A stretch of DNA of 64,000 nt from Symsagittifera roscoffensis (taxonomy: Eukaryota > Xenacoelomorpha > Acoela > Convolutidae). The notes under the pieces are model-generated. The model made no database searches. It was not told the DNA's origin and was given only the letters and a program-made list of their open reading frames with translations. The position numbers and the translations under genes are program-made. How positions within the stretch are numbered: position 1 is the first letter of the stretch; every line of letters starts with the position of its first letter. Positions 1-9,600 of this stretch are shown piece by piece. The stretch covers positions 36,707,109 through 36,771,108 of the forward strand of contig NC_087070.1 of NCBI RefSeq assembly GCF_963678635.1, given 5' to 3'.

Positions 1-126
1 GCGAATGTTACAAAGCTTACATGTAGTGGATGTAACTCCACCAATGTCGGTCAGACAGTCCGACATTTAGCCACGAGGGTCGATGAACACCGCATAGGGG
101 ACTACCAGAAGGACAACACTTGTTAG
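1..126 (+). mobile_element. Penelope-like element fragment (GIY-YIG endonuclease end)
   Basis: Frame 1 reads without a stop from the window edge to TAG at 124-126. It contains a Cys-x2-Cys pair, then NVGQTVRHLATRVDEH, the core of the GIY-YIG endonuclease of Penelope-like retroelements, in which the catalytic Arg and the VGQT turn are recognisable. A second copy on the minus strand at 9771-10361 has nearly the same block (TTRHLATRLNEH). The reverse transcriptase part would lie left of the window. The reading stops shortly after the GIY-YIG core, so this is probably a truncated or frameshifted copy. Confidence 0.75.
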
Positions 127-326
127 AACATAATGAGGTAGGCGGTACTGCTGAGGTGAATAAAAAGACTAAAAAATCTCAGAAATTTACAGGAAAATGT
201 TCTTCATGATTATGTAATTGTTTTATGTAATTACAGTTGCTCAAATTTGGTTGGTTAAAAAGTTTTAGATCATTTTTAGACACGTTTCTCATTTTTCAGA
301 TCTTTGATCGTTTTGTAAATATTGTT

Positions 327-385
327 AAAAAAATTTTAACCCTGATGATGCACAGAATGTGCGAAAACGTTTGAATTAAAATTTT
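327..385 (+). ncRNA. Hammerhead-ribozyme-like motif of a Penelope-like element
   Basis: CTGATGA (342-348) is followed by a small stem-loop (GCAC, loop AGAAT, GTGC) and GAAA (363-366), then AACGTT, a self-complementary stretch that could form a short dimeric stem III. An AT-only stem I is possible between AAAATTTTAA before the core and TTAAAATTTT after it. Hammerhead ribozymes are known in the ends of Penelope-like elements, and this lies about 220 bp after the GIY-YIG remnant. The same arrangement occurs at 9515-9570 on the minus strand after the other copy. There is one extra base between CTGATGA and stem II, so cleavage activity is uncertain. Confidence 0.45.
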
Positions 386-1555
386 AAATTTCTTACAAAC
401 TTTTAGCTTCCTGGTCATTCCCTGAGTTGAGTTTAATTAACATTCAGACTCAGTTTCAGAGAATGAGAAGCTAGGAGTGAGGGTGATCCATCTTCGATGG
501 AGATGATGATTTTTATCTACTGAACAAAAACAATAGTAATATAATAAATAGTAGTAGCCCTGTTTTAAGGAGTGACCTCGTGGTCTGGGATACTGAAATT
601 TTAAAAGCGTAGAAAATCACCAAGAGAACTGGCTTTGGCAGAGACGGTGAAAAGCATGTAGAGCTGTGTTTAGACGCTAGAGGGTCGTTTTAGAACCTAG
701 CTTTGTTTTCCGTCGATATGTACTTCCGGGCGAATGTTACATAGACATTCTGGTCGAATGTTACACAAGTCGATAAAATGAAAACAATAATATCTGTCCG
801 AACTGACCATTCCCAGTTCGTTGATTTTAGTCACTAAAACCGTAAATCATCAGAATGATCAAATCGTATGCCGAAACTCCCGAACTGAAACTCGTTGGTG
901 TGTTTTATGTTTTCTGAACTCTCATGTTTTCCTTGTCTGAAAAAGAGTTAGACGTCAAGTAAATTCAATCCGAGACATTTCAGGAAGCTTAAAATTTATA
1001 GAATTGTCTCTCCGTTCACTGGAAGACCCTTCCGGATTCGTAGTCTTCACCAGATAAGCTCCTTCTTCAGCACCTGGAAGTGTTGCAATCCAGTGTCCCA
1101 GCTTTCCCGATAGATAAAATTAGCTTGGTAACAATCGTGACAGCATAATTGCTACTTTCCGGAAAGATTTCAGATGTTCACCTTCGTTGAAATTGTGTTT
1201 CTAATCTTTGTTTGCATAGTACAGCGTTTTCTCCCTTTTCTGACAACCATAATCGGCCTAACGATTTTTGCGCTTTTCAGTGGCCGCGAAAATTAAAATT
1301 GTCAAGTGTCTTTTAAACCAATTTTTAAAAATCAACATCTCAGTCGAAACTGACCCTTCCTAGTTTGTTCGTTTCTTCAAAATAGCATGTTAATGGTCAA
1401 AAGTATTATTTCGTATGACTCCGCCATCATGAAAACTTATTAAATAGATTCCTCTTCCCTCGTTCAAACTGTGTGTTTTCAGAAAAGTTTTAGCTAGGAA
1501 CAAGAACACCTTATTCGAAACGAAAAAAGTCCCGTCCGTTCCTAGCCGTGGATGG
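386..1555. other. Unassigned AT-rich stretch
   Basis: No open frame longer than chance and no clear repeat structure were seen. A short phrase at 724-743 (TTCCGGGCGAATGTTACATA) recurs with changes at 6337-6356, on the other side of the LINE insertion. This suggests that a small dispersed repeat flanks it. Confidence 0.3.
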
Positions 1556-1565
1556 GTGAAAACCA

Positions 1566-2044
1566 ATGAGATTTCACATATTCAAGAAATCGTCGTCGCA
1601 ACACTTGTTGATCGGAGACTCACAATTGAAGAATCTAACTTTCCCAAATTTCAATATCTTCAGCCTTCCTGGTGCAGGTATCGCGGATGTTCTAAACTTC
1701 TTGCCACGCAAGAACGAATACGATATTATAGTTCTATTCATTGGTGCGAACGATCTGTTTACGAAAGACATAAAAGACTCAACGAGAACACCCGAAGACG
1801 TTGCTGAAGAATTATCCCAACTTGGCCTACGGTTGACAGAACGTTGCAATAAAGTTTTCATTATCGCTCTACCACCCAGAGTCGGAAGACCAGCCCGAAC
1901 GGAACGTGTAAAACTGTTCTATCTTCCGACGAAGTGCATTTAACAACAGCATCGCTTGCGAGTCTCCAAACGATTTTGAAAAAGAAGATCATCTACAAGA
2001 AGTTCTGTGTAAAAACTGATAGCGAGGGCTACTCGAATATATAA
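1566..2044 (+). pseudogene. SGNH/GDSL esterase-like domain, frameshifted
   Basis: The frame from 1566 gives LLIGDSQLKNL (block I, nucleophile Ser), LPGAGIADVL (block II Gly), then DIIVLFIGANDLF (block III GxND) and FIIALPPR. The frame ends at TAA 1941-1943. The expected block V appears in the next frame as SSDEVHLTTASLASL (Asp and His two residues apart) and runs to TAA 2042-2044. All catalytic blocks are therefore present, but one frameshift between about 1885 and 1925 breaks the frame. SGNH esterase domains occur in ORF1 of CR1-like LINEs together with PHD fingers, and a zinc-finger LINE ORF1 begins 315 bp downstream. This may be part of that element or of an older relative. A host esterase pseudogene is the alternative. 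Confidence 0.6.
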
Positions 2045-2357
2045 CACTGCGGCAACAACATTTGTCGGTGTCATCATTTTCACAGAGACTGAATTTTCTA
2101 TTGATACCCTTTAGGTATCGCCAGATTTGATGTCTTTGTGAATTCACATCTATAAATAAAACCGTTTTCTCCCGCTAGTCATCAAGTACCCTAAAGGTCC
2201 CAAAGAACTGTTTTCATAACCCTAACACTGATACTTCAGTCCTCAATCGGCGCCCTTTAGGTACCACCCTGAGGACTCGAGTACACTACCTAAACCTTCA
2301 TCCCCCAAACACAGTTTCCACAGAGATAAGAGGACGTAAACATAAATAAAACTGAGA

Positions 2358-3234
2358 ATGTCAAAGGACAAAAAACCTTGCAAAACATGCAAGAAACCCA
2401 TTAACGAAAATGACCCAACATACAATTGCATCACCTGTAATTGCTCTATGCCCCTTGAAGTTGTCTGCACTAGCCTCTCGACCGTTGCACTCAATGGAAT
2501 AGTGGAACTTGGTAACAACGCACTACTGATATGCAATACCTGTTTGTCCAACGGAAAAAGAGATCAAGTAATCAGAAGCACAGCATCACATGACAAAAGT
2601 GAAAACATCAAAAAAAATTGAAGAAGAAATTTCAAAATTAAGTAAAGTAGTAGCCGAAGTCTCGACAAAAATGGAAAATATTAAAGATCCCATCCAAAGC
2701 CTGCCAATAGCAGAACAGGGTAAAACCTGGTCACAAGTAGCGGCGCAAAACATAATCAAACCCCTGAGCAAAGGACTGAGAATAAGAGGGGTCCCCGAGA
2801 TCAAGGAAAGAGATGGAAGAAAAAGACTTGACCATGACTATGATGAGGTAAGTAAAATCATGAAATTCTTAAACCTCGAATGCAATATCACTGAGCTCAA
2901 GCGTTTGGTAAAGTTCAGCGAAGAACGAGCAAACCACAGAACTATACTGGTACGAGTAACCTGTCCAAGAGAAATTGACTTGATACTACCATCAACACCG
3001 GCCCTCAAAAATTATGACAAAAATGTCTTCATAAGTAAGGAACTCTCAGTCGAAGAAATGAAACTGGAAAACGCCATCCTGAGAGAACGTAGAAATCTCA
3101 TCAGCAGTGGTAAAAACCCCAAAAATCTTCGAATCAGAAACCTAGAACTGCATGAAAAAGTAGACGACACCTGGACAAAAGTTACAATTAAACCGGAGGA
3201 AAACAGCACAATTCAGACTAGAAATGACAACTGA
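2358..3234 (+). pseudogene. LINE ORF1: PHD-like zinc finger plus coiled coil
   Basis: The first frame (2358-2621) starts MSKDKKPCKTCKKP and carries Cys pairs (CKTC, CITC, a lone VVC, CNTC) spaced like a PHD finger. The usual His of the Hx2C ligand is not visible (MPLEVVC), so the finger may be degenerate. A second frame (2590-3234) overlaps it and encodes a charged coiled coil, then GLRIRGVPE, typical of the RNA-binding middle of LINE ORF1 proteins, and a basic C-terminal part. The two frames most likely formed one ORF1 now split by a frame change in the 2590-2621 overlap. The product would bind LINE RNA. Confidence 0.7.
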
Positions 3235-3252
3235 CTAGAATCGCTGAATGTT

Positions 3253-6146
3253 ATGTCATTCAATACACGAAGTATACTGGATATAAATAGACGTATGAAA
3301 CTTAGCAATATAATACTATCGAACGATTATGACATCATTTGCTTAAGCGAAACTTGGTTAACTGAAAATATCCCTGACAACGCGCTTTTTCTGCCTGCAC
3401 ACATAATAACTAGATGTGATAGACGTACCAACTCAACAAAATTGAAACACGGGGGCGTGCTTATTGCTGTTAAGCAATCCCTAGCTTTCACAAAACTTGA
3501 AATACACACTACGGACTGCGTTGGACTCCTCCTTAACACTCCGACACCTCTCATCCTATGCTGTATCTACAGTGCCCCGAACGAAAGCAAATATAAGCTA
3601 TCCACAGATGACTTCAACAAACTATTGAATATGCTAACTGACTACTCAAATGAATTTCAATGCCCAAATATTTTATTGGTTGGTGACATCAACTTCGCTA
3701 ATACGCATTGGCAAACCTTGCAATCAACACAAAAACACGAATAATTAGTACTGCAGACTTTTACTGATATGAACTTTCAACAGTTTATCGAACCCCCTCA
3801 TGACCAATTAGATTTTGTCCTTTGCAACAACCCCGACATTATTTTAAACACCACGATAGACAACCATATGAAAAAACACTTCTCACACCAAGAAAGAGAA
3901 TTATCAGACCACAACCCTTTTCTAATCACGATATCATCTCTTACACACAATGACGAAAAAGCCACTCCCATACAACACGGATCCGACTTTCTGGACTTTG
4001 GTGTCTTCTCATTAAACAACGTCGATTGGATTACTTTAAACAAATACATTTTGGAACACCCATTTCAACCGTACTGCTACTCTAACATTGACCACATAAT
4101 CAACTCATGGTACCTCTGGCTATATATAGCACTAGAAAAACACATGAAAAAACAGACCAAACACCGTATGAACCTAGCACCTTGGATCACACCTGAAACC
4201 TCCAATATTATCAAAAAAACTCAACACAGCATCAAAAAAGTAGCCTTTAAAAAGACTCATTCTAATAACCGCAATCTTGAAAGAATTAAAAACCTTGTAG
4301 ATCATTTATCCGAATTAGATCAGAAAAATTTCGAGGAATCAACTTTCAAGGGCAGTAATTTCTCAAAGCTCCAAAAATACTTTAAAAGCATACGAAAAAA
4401 CTCAAGTACTCCAAAAACAATGCACTGGAATGAAAAAACCGAATCAGCAGAGCACGGTAAAGCTAATCTTCTAAACAATTACTTCGTAAGCGTTTTTAAT
4501 ATTAAACAGAATGAAAACATTTTACCATTAGCTGAATTACCTGGCTCAATCAAATGCTTCAATTTCTCTGAAAATGAGATATACGACATCCTTAAAACAT
4601 TAAACCTCCAAAAAGCAAGAGGACCAGATAGACTCGGTAACACAGTCCTAACCAGTTTAGCAGATAGCATAACTTCATCTCTAAAACTGATTTATAACAC
4701 GATCACCAACAAAGCAACATTTCCAACGATCTGGAAACTTAGCCAAATCATCCCAACTTTTAAAAATGGAGACAAGCAATCGGTCACAAACTACAGGCCC
4801 ATCAGCCTGCTAACTGCAGTATCCAAAGTCTTAGAGAAACTGATCTTCCTTAAAATCTCACCGAAGATCTTCTCGCAAATCCATGACAGCGAATTTGGCT
4901 TCTGTCCTAAACGATCGACAACTCTGCAAATGCTTCAATTCCTCGACAAAATCTATGATGACTTTGATAACCCTAATATCAAGTCTCTACAGGCAATATA
5001 CTTAGACTTCGAAAAGGCTTTCGACAAAGTTCCTCACGACTTGTGCATATATAAACTCAATAAATTTGGCATATCAGGAAACGCACTTAAACTATTCGCA
5101 AACTAATTAACCAACAGAAAACAGCAAGTACGAATAGGTGCGGCAGTATCCAGCCATCTTGAAGTTAGTAGCGGCGTACCTCAAGGCTCACTGTTAGGGC
5201 CAGTATTCTTCATTACATTCATCAACGATTTACCGTCATCACTCACCAACTCGTGCTATGGTTACGCAGACGATTATAAAATTGTTGCAACGAACCCTTC
5301 CCTGCTCCAACATGACCTAATCACGATCAACTTATGGTGCAAAGATAATTCCATGAGTCTTAATTTGAAAAAATGTCACAATATAATATTCAAAGACCCT
5401 CAACTTGACCTAAACATGTATCTCGGTGACCATATACTTGAAAAAACCTGTTCAGAAAAAGACCTTGGTATACAAATAACCAACAACCTAAACTGGTCAG
5501 CACACGCAAAAATAAGAGCCCAAAAAGCAATATGCTGCTTATTTTTAATTAAAAGAAATATTTCAAAATCAGCGAGCTTAAACATGAAACTGAACTCCTA
5601 CTGTGGATATGTAACCCCAATTGTGTCATATGGCTCAACCATATGGAAAGCAAATAGGTGTGAATTAAAAATTATTGAAGATGACCAAAGGAAAGCTACA
5701 CGTTGGATACTGTCATGTAAAACATCAACTATAAAGACAGACTGATTAGATTAAACCTGCTTCCACTGTCTCTCTACCACGAAATGCACGACATTCTCTT
5801 GCTTCATAAAATAATAAACGACCAATACAACTTCCATTGGAGACAATTTGTTCAGTTCAAAGAATCTACAGCCCCAACAAGAACATCAACGAAAAATAAC
5901 TTAGCGCATAAAAATTATCATTACGAAAAATCGAAAAGCAATTTCTGGCACAGAACACCTATACTAGCAAAAAAAATTTTACAGACTCAGGAAGAAGAAG
6001 ACCTGTTTGCGATGAAATACGAAAGACTCAAATCAAGCCTCAAAAACGTTTTCTGGATATATTTCATCAGTAAATATGAGGAAAGTGTCCCATGCACATG
6101 GAGAATAAACTGCTGCAATAGCTGTGTAAACTCAAAGAAACTATAA
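3253..6146 (+). pseudogene. LINE ORF2: apurinic-type endonuclease and reverse transcriptase
   Basis: The protein opens with MSFNTRSI, then CLSETWL, LLVGDINFANTHW and LSDHNPF, the exonuclease-endonuclease-phosphatase motifs. The reverse transcriptase follows: NYRPISLL, AIYLDFEKAFDKV (motif A), GVPQGSLLGP (motif B, near 5170-5200) and YADD (motif C, near 5263). The C-terminal part (5784-6146) is the usual basic tail. The frame is interrupted by TAA at 3742 and TAA at 5104, both in the same frame, and by a frameshift near 5735, after which the reading continues as LIRLNLLPLSLYHEMH. The copy cannot make a full protein. It starts 18 bases after ORF1. Confidence 0.85.
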
Positions 6147-6208
6147 AACTCAGTTTAAAACTCCCAACGCGGGGCATTTTAGCCCCATGGCTTTATGTCT
6201 AAATCCTT

Positions 6209-6231
6209 GTTTATTATTATTATTATTATTT
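6209..6231 (+). repeat. TTA microsatellite at the LINE 3' end
   Basis: About seven TTA/ATT units follow the LINE 3' UTR. This type of tail comes from reverse transcription at the insertion site and marks the 3' limit of the element. Confidence 0.8.
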
Positions 6232-6527
6232 CATCCAATCATAAAATTTGTTTCGCCGACATTCTGGCCAAATGGCCCAATCGGACGTCAGCCAGTCGTC
6301 AATAGGCCTTTTTCTACTTTCCGCTGCTCTGTAACTTCTGGGCGAATGATACATGGTAACAGCTAGCATAAGGAGTATAACGTAGATAACATTAATGATG
6401 AACATCTTGGCTCTGTCGCTATATGAAATCAACTGATTGGCATCAATGTATCCATGCTCGTGTCTCGACCCTCACTCAACGAAGCTGAAGTCTCGTAAAT
6501 ATTTTATTTACATCGTTTTAGGTAAAA

Positions 6528-6698
6528 ATGAATGAAACAGATGACAGATTCGTCACAATGGAAGACGCGCGTTTGCTTTTTCGAAACCGTTTTGTTGTTT
6601 TCATGGGAGATTCAGTTGTTCGATCTATGTACAAAGATTTCGTTACACTTCTTCAGCAAGAGCAATTGACGGTGAATGAAGTAGACCTTAGACCAAAG
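6528..6698 (+). CDS. PCED1: PCED1 coding exon 1
   Basis: This exon encodes residues 1-57, including the GDS nucleophile motif. It is preceded by TTTTAG (acceptor-like, ending 6521) and followed by the donor GTAAGG in phase 0. Upstream non-coding exons are likely but were not identified. Confidence 0.9.
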
Positions 6699-9600
6699 GT
6701 AAGGTGATTGTCTTAATTGAAAGGGGAACCTCATCATTGAAGACTTTTCAGAGGCACAGTATCACATACATTTACATCCACAGCTATTCAACTAAATATA
6801 GAGTGTCGCAGCTACTGAAGCTGTAGGGTCGGTCAAAGTCTAGCCAATGAATGATTGTGATAAGCAAGCTTTATCAAGTTTTTTTCAAGCTTTTACTTTT
6901 ACTTAGTTTACAAAGTCATGTAATCATTGAACCAATAGACATTGCAAACGGGTACTAAAATTTTGCCTCGTGTTCTGTACTTATTTTGTGTTTTGAGGGG
7001 AGAGGGACTTCGTTTTAATATATATATTTTAAAATTTCACATCTTTTTGAAATGTTGTTTTGATTATATAGTTAACAATAAATATGATTTATTTAACCAT
7101 TGCTATAGAAAAGAAAAATATAATTACCGAATACACAACAAACAAACACCGAATACAAAACGAATACAAAACAAACAACAAATGTGGGATGAACCATTGA
7201 GGATTGAAAAGAGAGGGGGAATGCACTAACAGCAAAGGATCAAAGGAGCACCAGAATTGGGAAGGCAAAAACGTAATAAACTGCACAAGACTAGATGGCC
7301 CGACTGACAATCATAGTGGCGTTTCCTCTCATGAGGCACACTGAGAGGCTCTGGAGAAGGCGAACTGGGGCAACACAAGCGTCACGTGAACCAGAACGTC
7401 TGGCATCAGCGAGGATAGCAACTGACTTGAGGGTTTTGATAGCTAAAGCGGACCAACCCCCGAGCGTTTCGACTGCTAACGGGAAAAAACTGATTCCTTG
7501 TTCCTCACAGTTTTTCTCGTGTTTCGAAAATTTGCGGTCCTCAGCAACTTCCAGGGACGCCCCGGGGGTCTCCGCCGCACGAGACAGAAGAGATAACTGC
7601 AGCGGGGATGTCACGGTGACTTCGAAAGCAGCTGGGCGACCAGCGCTCCAAGTAGGGACAAAAATATCGCCTGGTTTGGAGGTTCCGTTGCTCCTTGATG
7701 GGGGCTAAAGAGGCAGCCGTGGTAGCATTGAAAATAATGTCCCGTAGTGTCGTGACGGGAGATCCGGCCACCACTCCCCCCGCAAGCGACAGCGTGGTCC
7801 CCGAGGACGTCCAGAATGCCAGACGGACACGCGGGGCACCTACGAGCAGACGCGAACACAGGAAGACCAAGGCGGTATCTGACAGCAGCTTGGAACTCAG
7901 CAGGAAGCAGGTGCAGGCCAAGACTTTTAATGGGGACTGTGGTAAGCCAAGCGCCGGCGTAAGGCAGAGAGAGCGACTGAAGACGAGCTTGCTCGCGGGA
8001 ATCGGGAAGAGATGAGAAGAAAGCGTTGTAGGTGGCCTTATCGAGTTTCTCTTGGAAAGCTTCTTGAGTAAAACCGGGAGTGTTAACGCTTCCAGACTGT
8101 TCACGGAAGTCGTTAGAGGCACGCAGGAACTCCGGCGTATCAGTGATGTCGCATTCGGTAAGAAACGAGACCAAATGAGCTGACTGACACGAAGACCCTA
8201 GGAAGGCAGGGATGTGTTGGTCGCGAGCCTGCCGGACGCCAAGTCCGCCATCTTTGATAGGCAGGGAAGACTGGGACCAGGCAAGATCAGGAACAGGTGA
8301 GCCAACTATGACAGAAAGAGCATCGCGGAGGAGTTCATCAAAAACTTGCAGGGAAGCTGCGACAGGCTGAGAGGGCGGCTGAGTGCAAAGAGAGTACGTC
8401 AGCTTGGGAGCAGCAAGGCAAGTGCGAGTGATGCCAAGTGAGAGCTGGGGGTCATCAAGAAGAGGTAACTTTTCAAGACATTTGGTGGCTTTCGAGATGC
8501 GTTTGTCCAGGACTTTAACTGAGAACTCAGTATCACCAATGGGGGCGCCAAGAAGCTCGAAGCCATTAGACGCTGCTCTCGGGATAGAAACGGGGATGGA
8601 CGAGAACTCCACAGGGGCCCACAACTCACACTTACTGTGCTTGACTTTGAGGCCGAGATGCAAGCCGTTGGAAGTGATGAATTCGAGAGCCTTGAGCAAG
8701 GAGTCTTCGTCGCCGGCACAAATACCATCATCAAGGTACCAGCAGTTGAGGGTGAGACCTGGGACTTCCGACTTGAGAGATTCGACAAGAGAGTGCGGGG
8801 TGACCGCAAAAATGAGAGGCCCTAGCGGATCCCCCTGTTGAACTCCTTTCTCGCTGTTGAGAATGACATCCTCGAACAGCAGACGACTGTGGTGACCGTA
8901 GGTATAGAAATGTTATAAAACGACAACTTTGAGTTGAGTTTAAACTTGCGTGACCGCAGTTCTTGTCGTGATTGTGGATCAGGTTTCTCGCGAGCCAGCA
9001 GCAGCATGTGTGTAGATCCAACAGGGCTGTGACCGTTCTGCACACGGTTGAAAGCTAAAACCAGAAACACTGTGGAGAAGAAAGAGGCAAACAATTGCAT
9101 GCCTAACGTAGGAGAGGTCTCACCCAGACGTAGAGATAACGAAGGCAGAAGGGGAGAGCCAGAGTCAAGATCGGGCTACGGGTTCCACACCAGGAGCCCA
9201 GAAATCCAGTGCGGAGTCCAGACCAGATCGTGGATGGCACGCTACCTGAAGACCAGTGGTCCACTTCGGGCAGGTCAGGAAGTGTGCGACGTCCAGCCAG
9301 GTGATCACCAGCACATACTCATCTGAAACTATTTAATAAGTTTATCACAACAATTAGGCTAAATGTTGTTTTTGGCTTGAGGGTTTGTGCGCAGGTTTTT
9401 CGCCTTTGTTACCACTGAGTAATTTTCTTTCGATGTCCAATTCGCTTAATTGGGAGTCATATTGTTTCTTGTTCTTGTCATGCTGTTTGATTTCTGATCT
9501 TGGGAAAAACATCAATGTTGCATAAAACGTTTTCGACAAAAAGTCGTCATCAGTAAAATCTGAAAAGCAATGGAATGTACAGATTAAAAGCACAAACTCA

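Larger units (their letters stand above)
2340..6231 (+). mobile_element. CR1/L2-like non-LTR retrotransposon, nearly full length, inactive
   Basis: The element has a zinc-finger/coiled-coil ORF1 (2358-3234), an endonuclease-reverse transcriptase ORF2 (3253-6146) and a 3' UTR with a small GC hairpin (GGGGC-ATTTT-AGCCCC, near 6166-6186), and it ends in a TTA microsatellite at 6209-6231, a usual 3' end for this group. The 5' limit is approximate. It sits about 300 bp before the first coding exon of the PCED1 gene, in the same orientation. The few lesions (an ORF1 frame change, two in-frame stops and one frameshift in ORF2) suggest a fairly young but dead copy. A more decayed relative with a similar tail lies on the minus strand at 55350-58740. 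Confidence 0.85.

Noticed and set aside
7295-8841. Plus-strand frames over the R2-type LINE (7295-7708, 7695-8015, 8383-8841)
   Set aside because: The motifs of the LINE are on the minus strand; the plus frames are GC-rich shadows.
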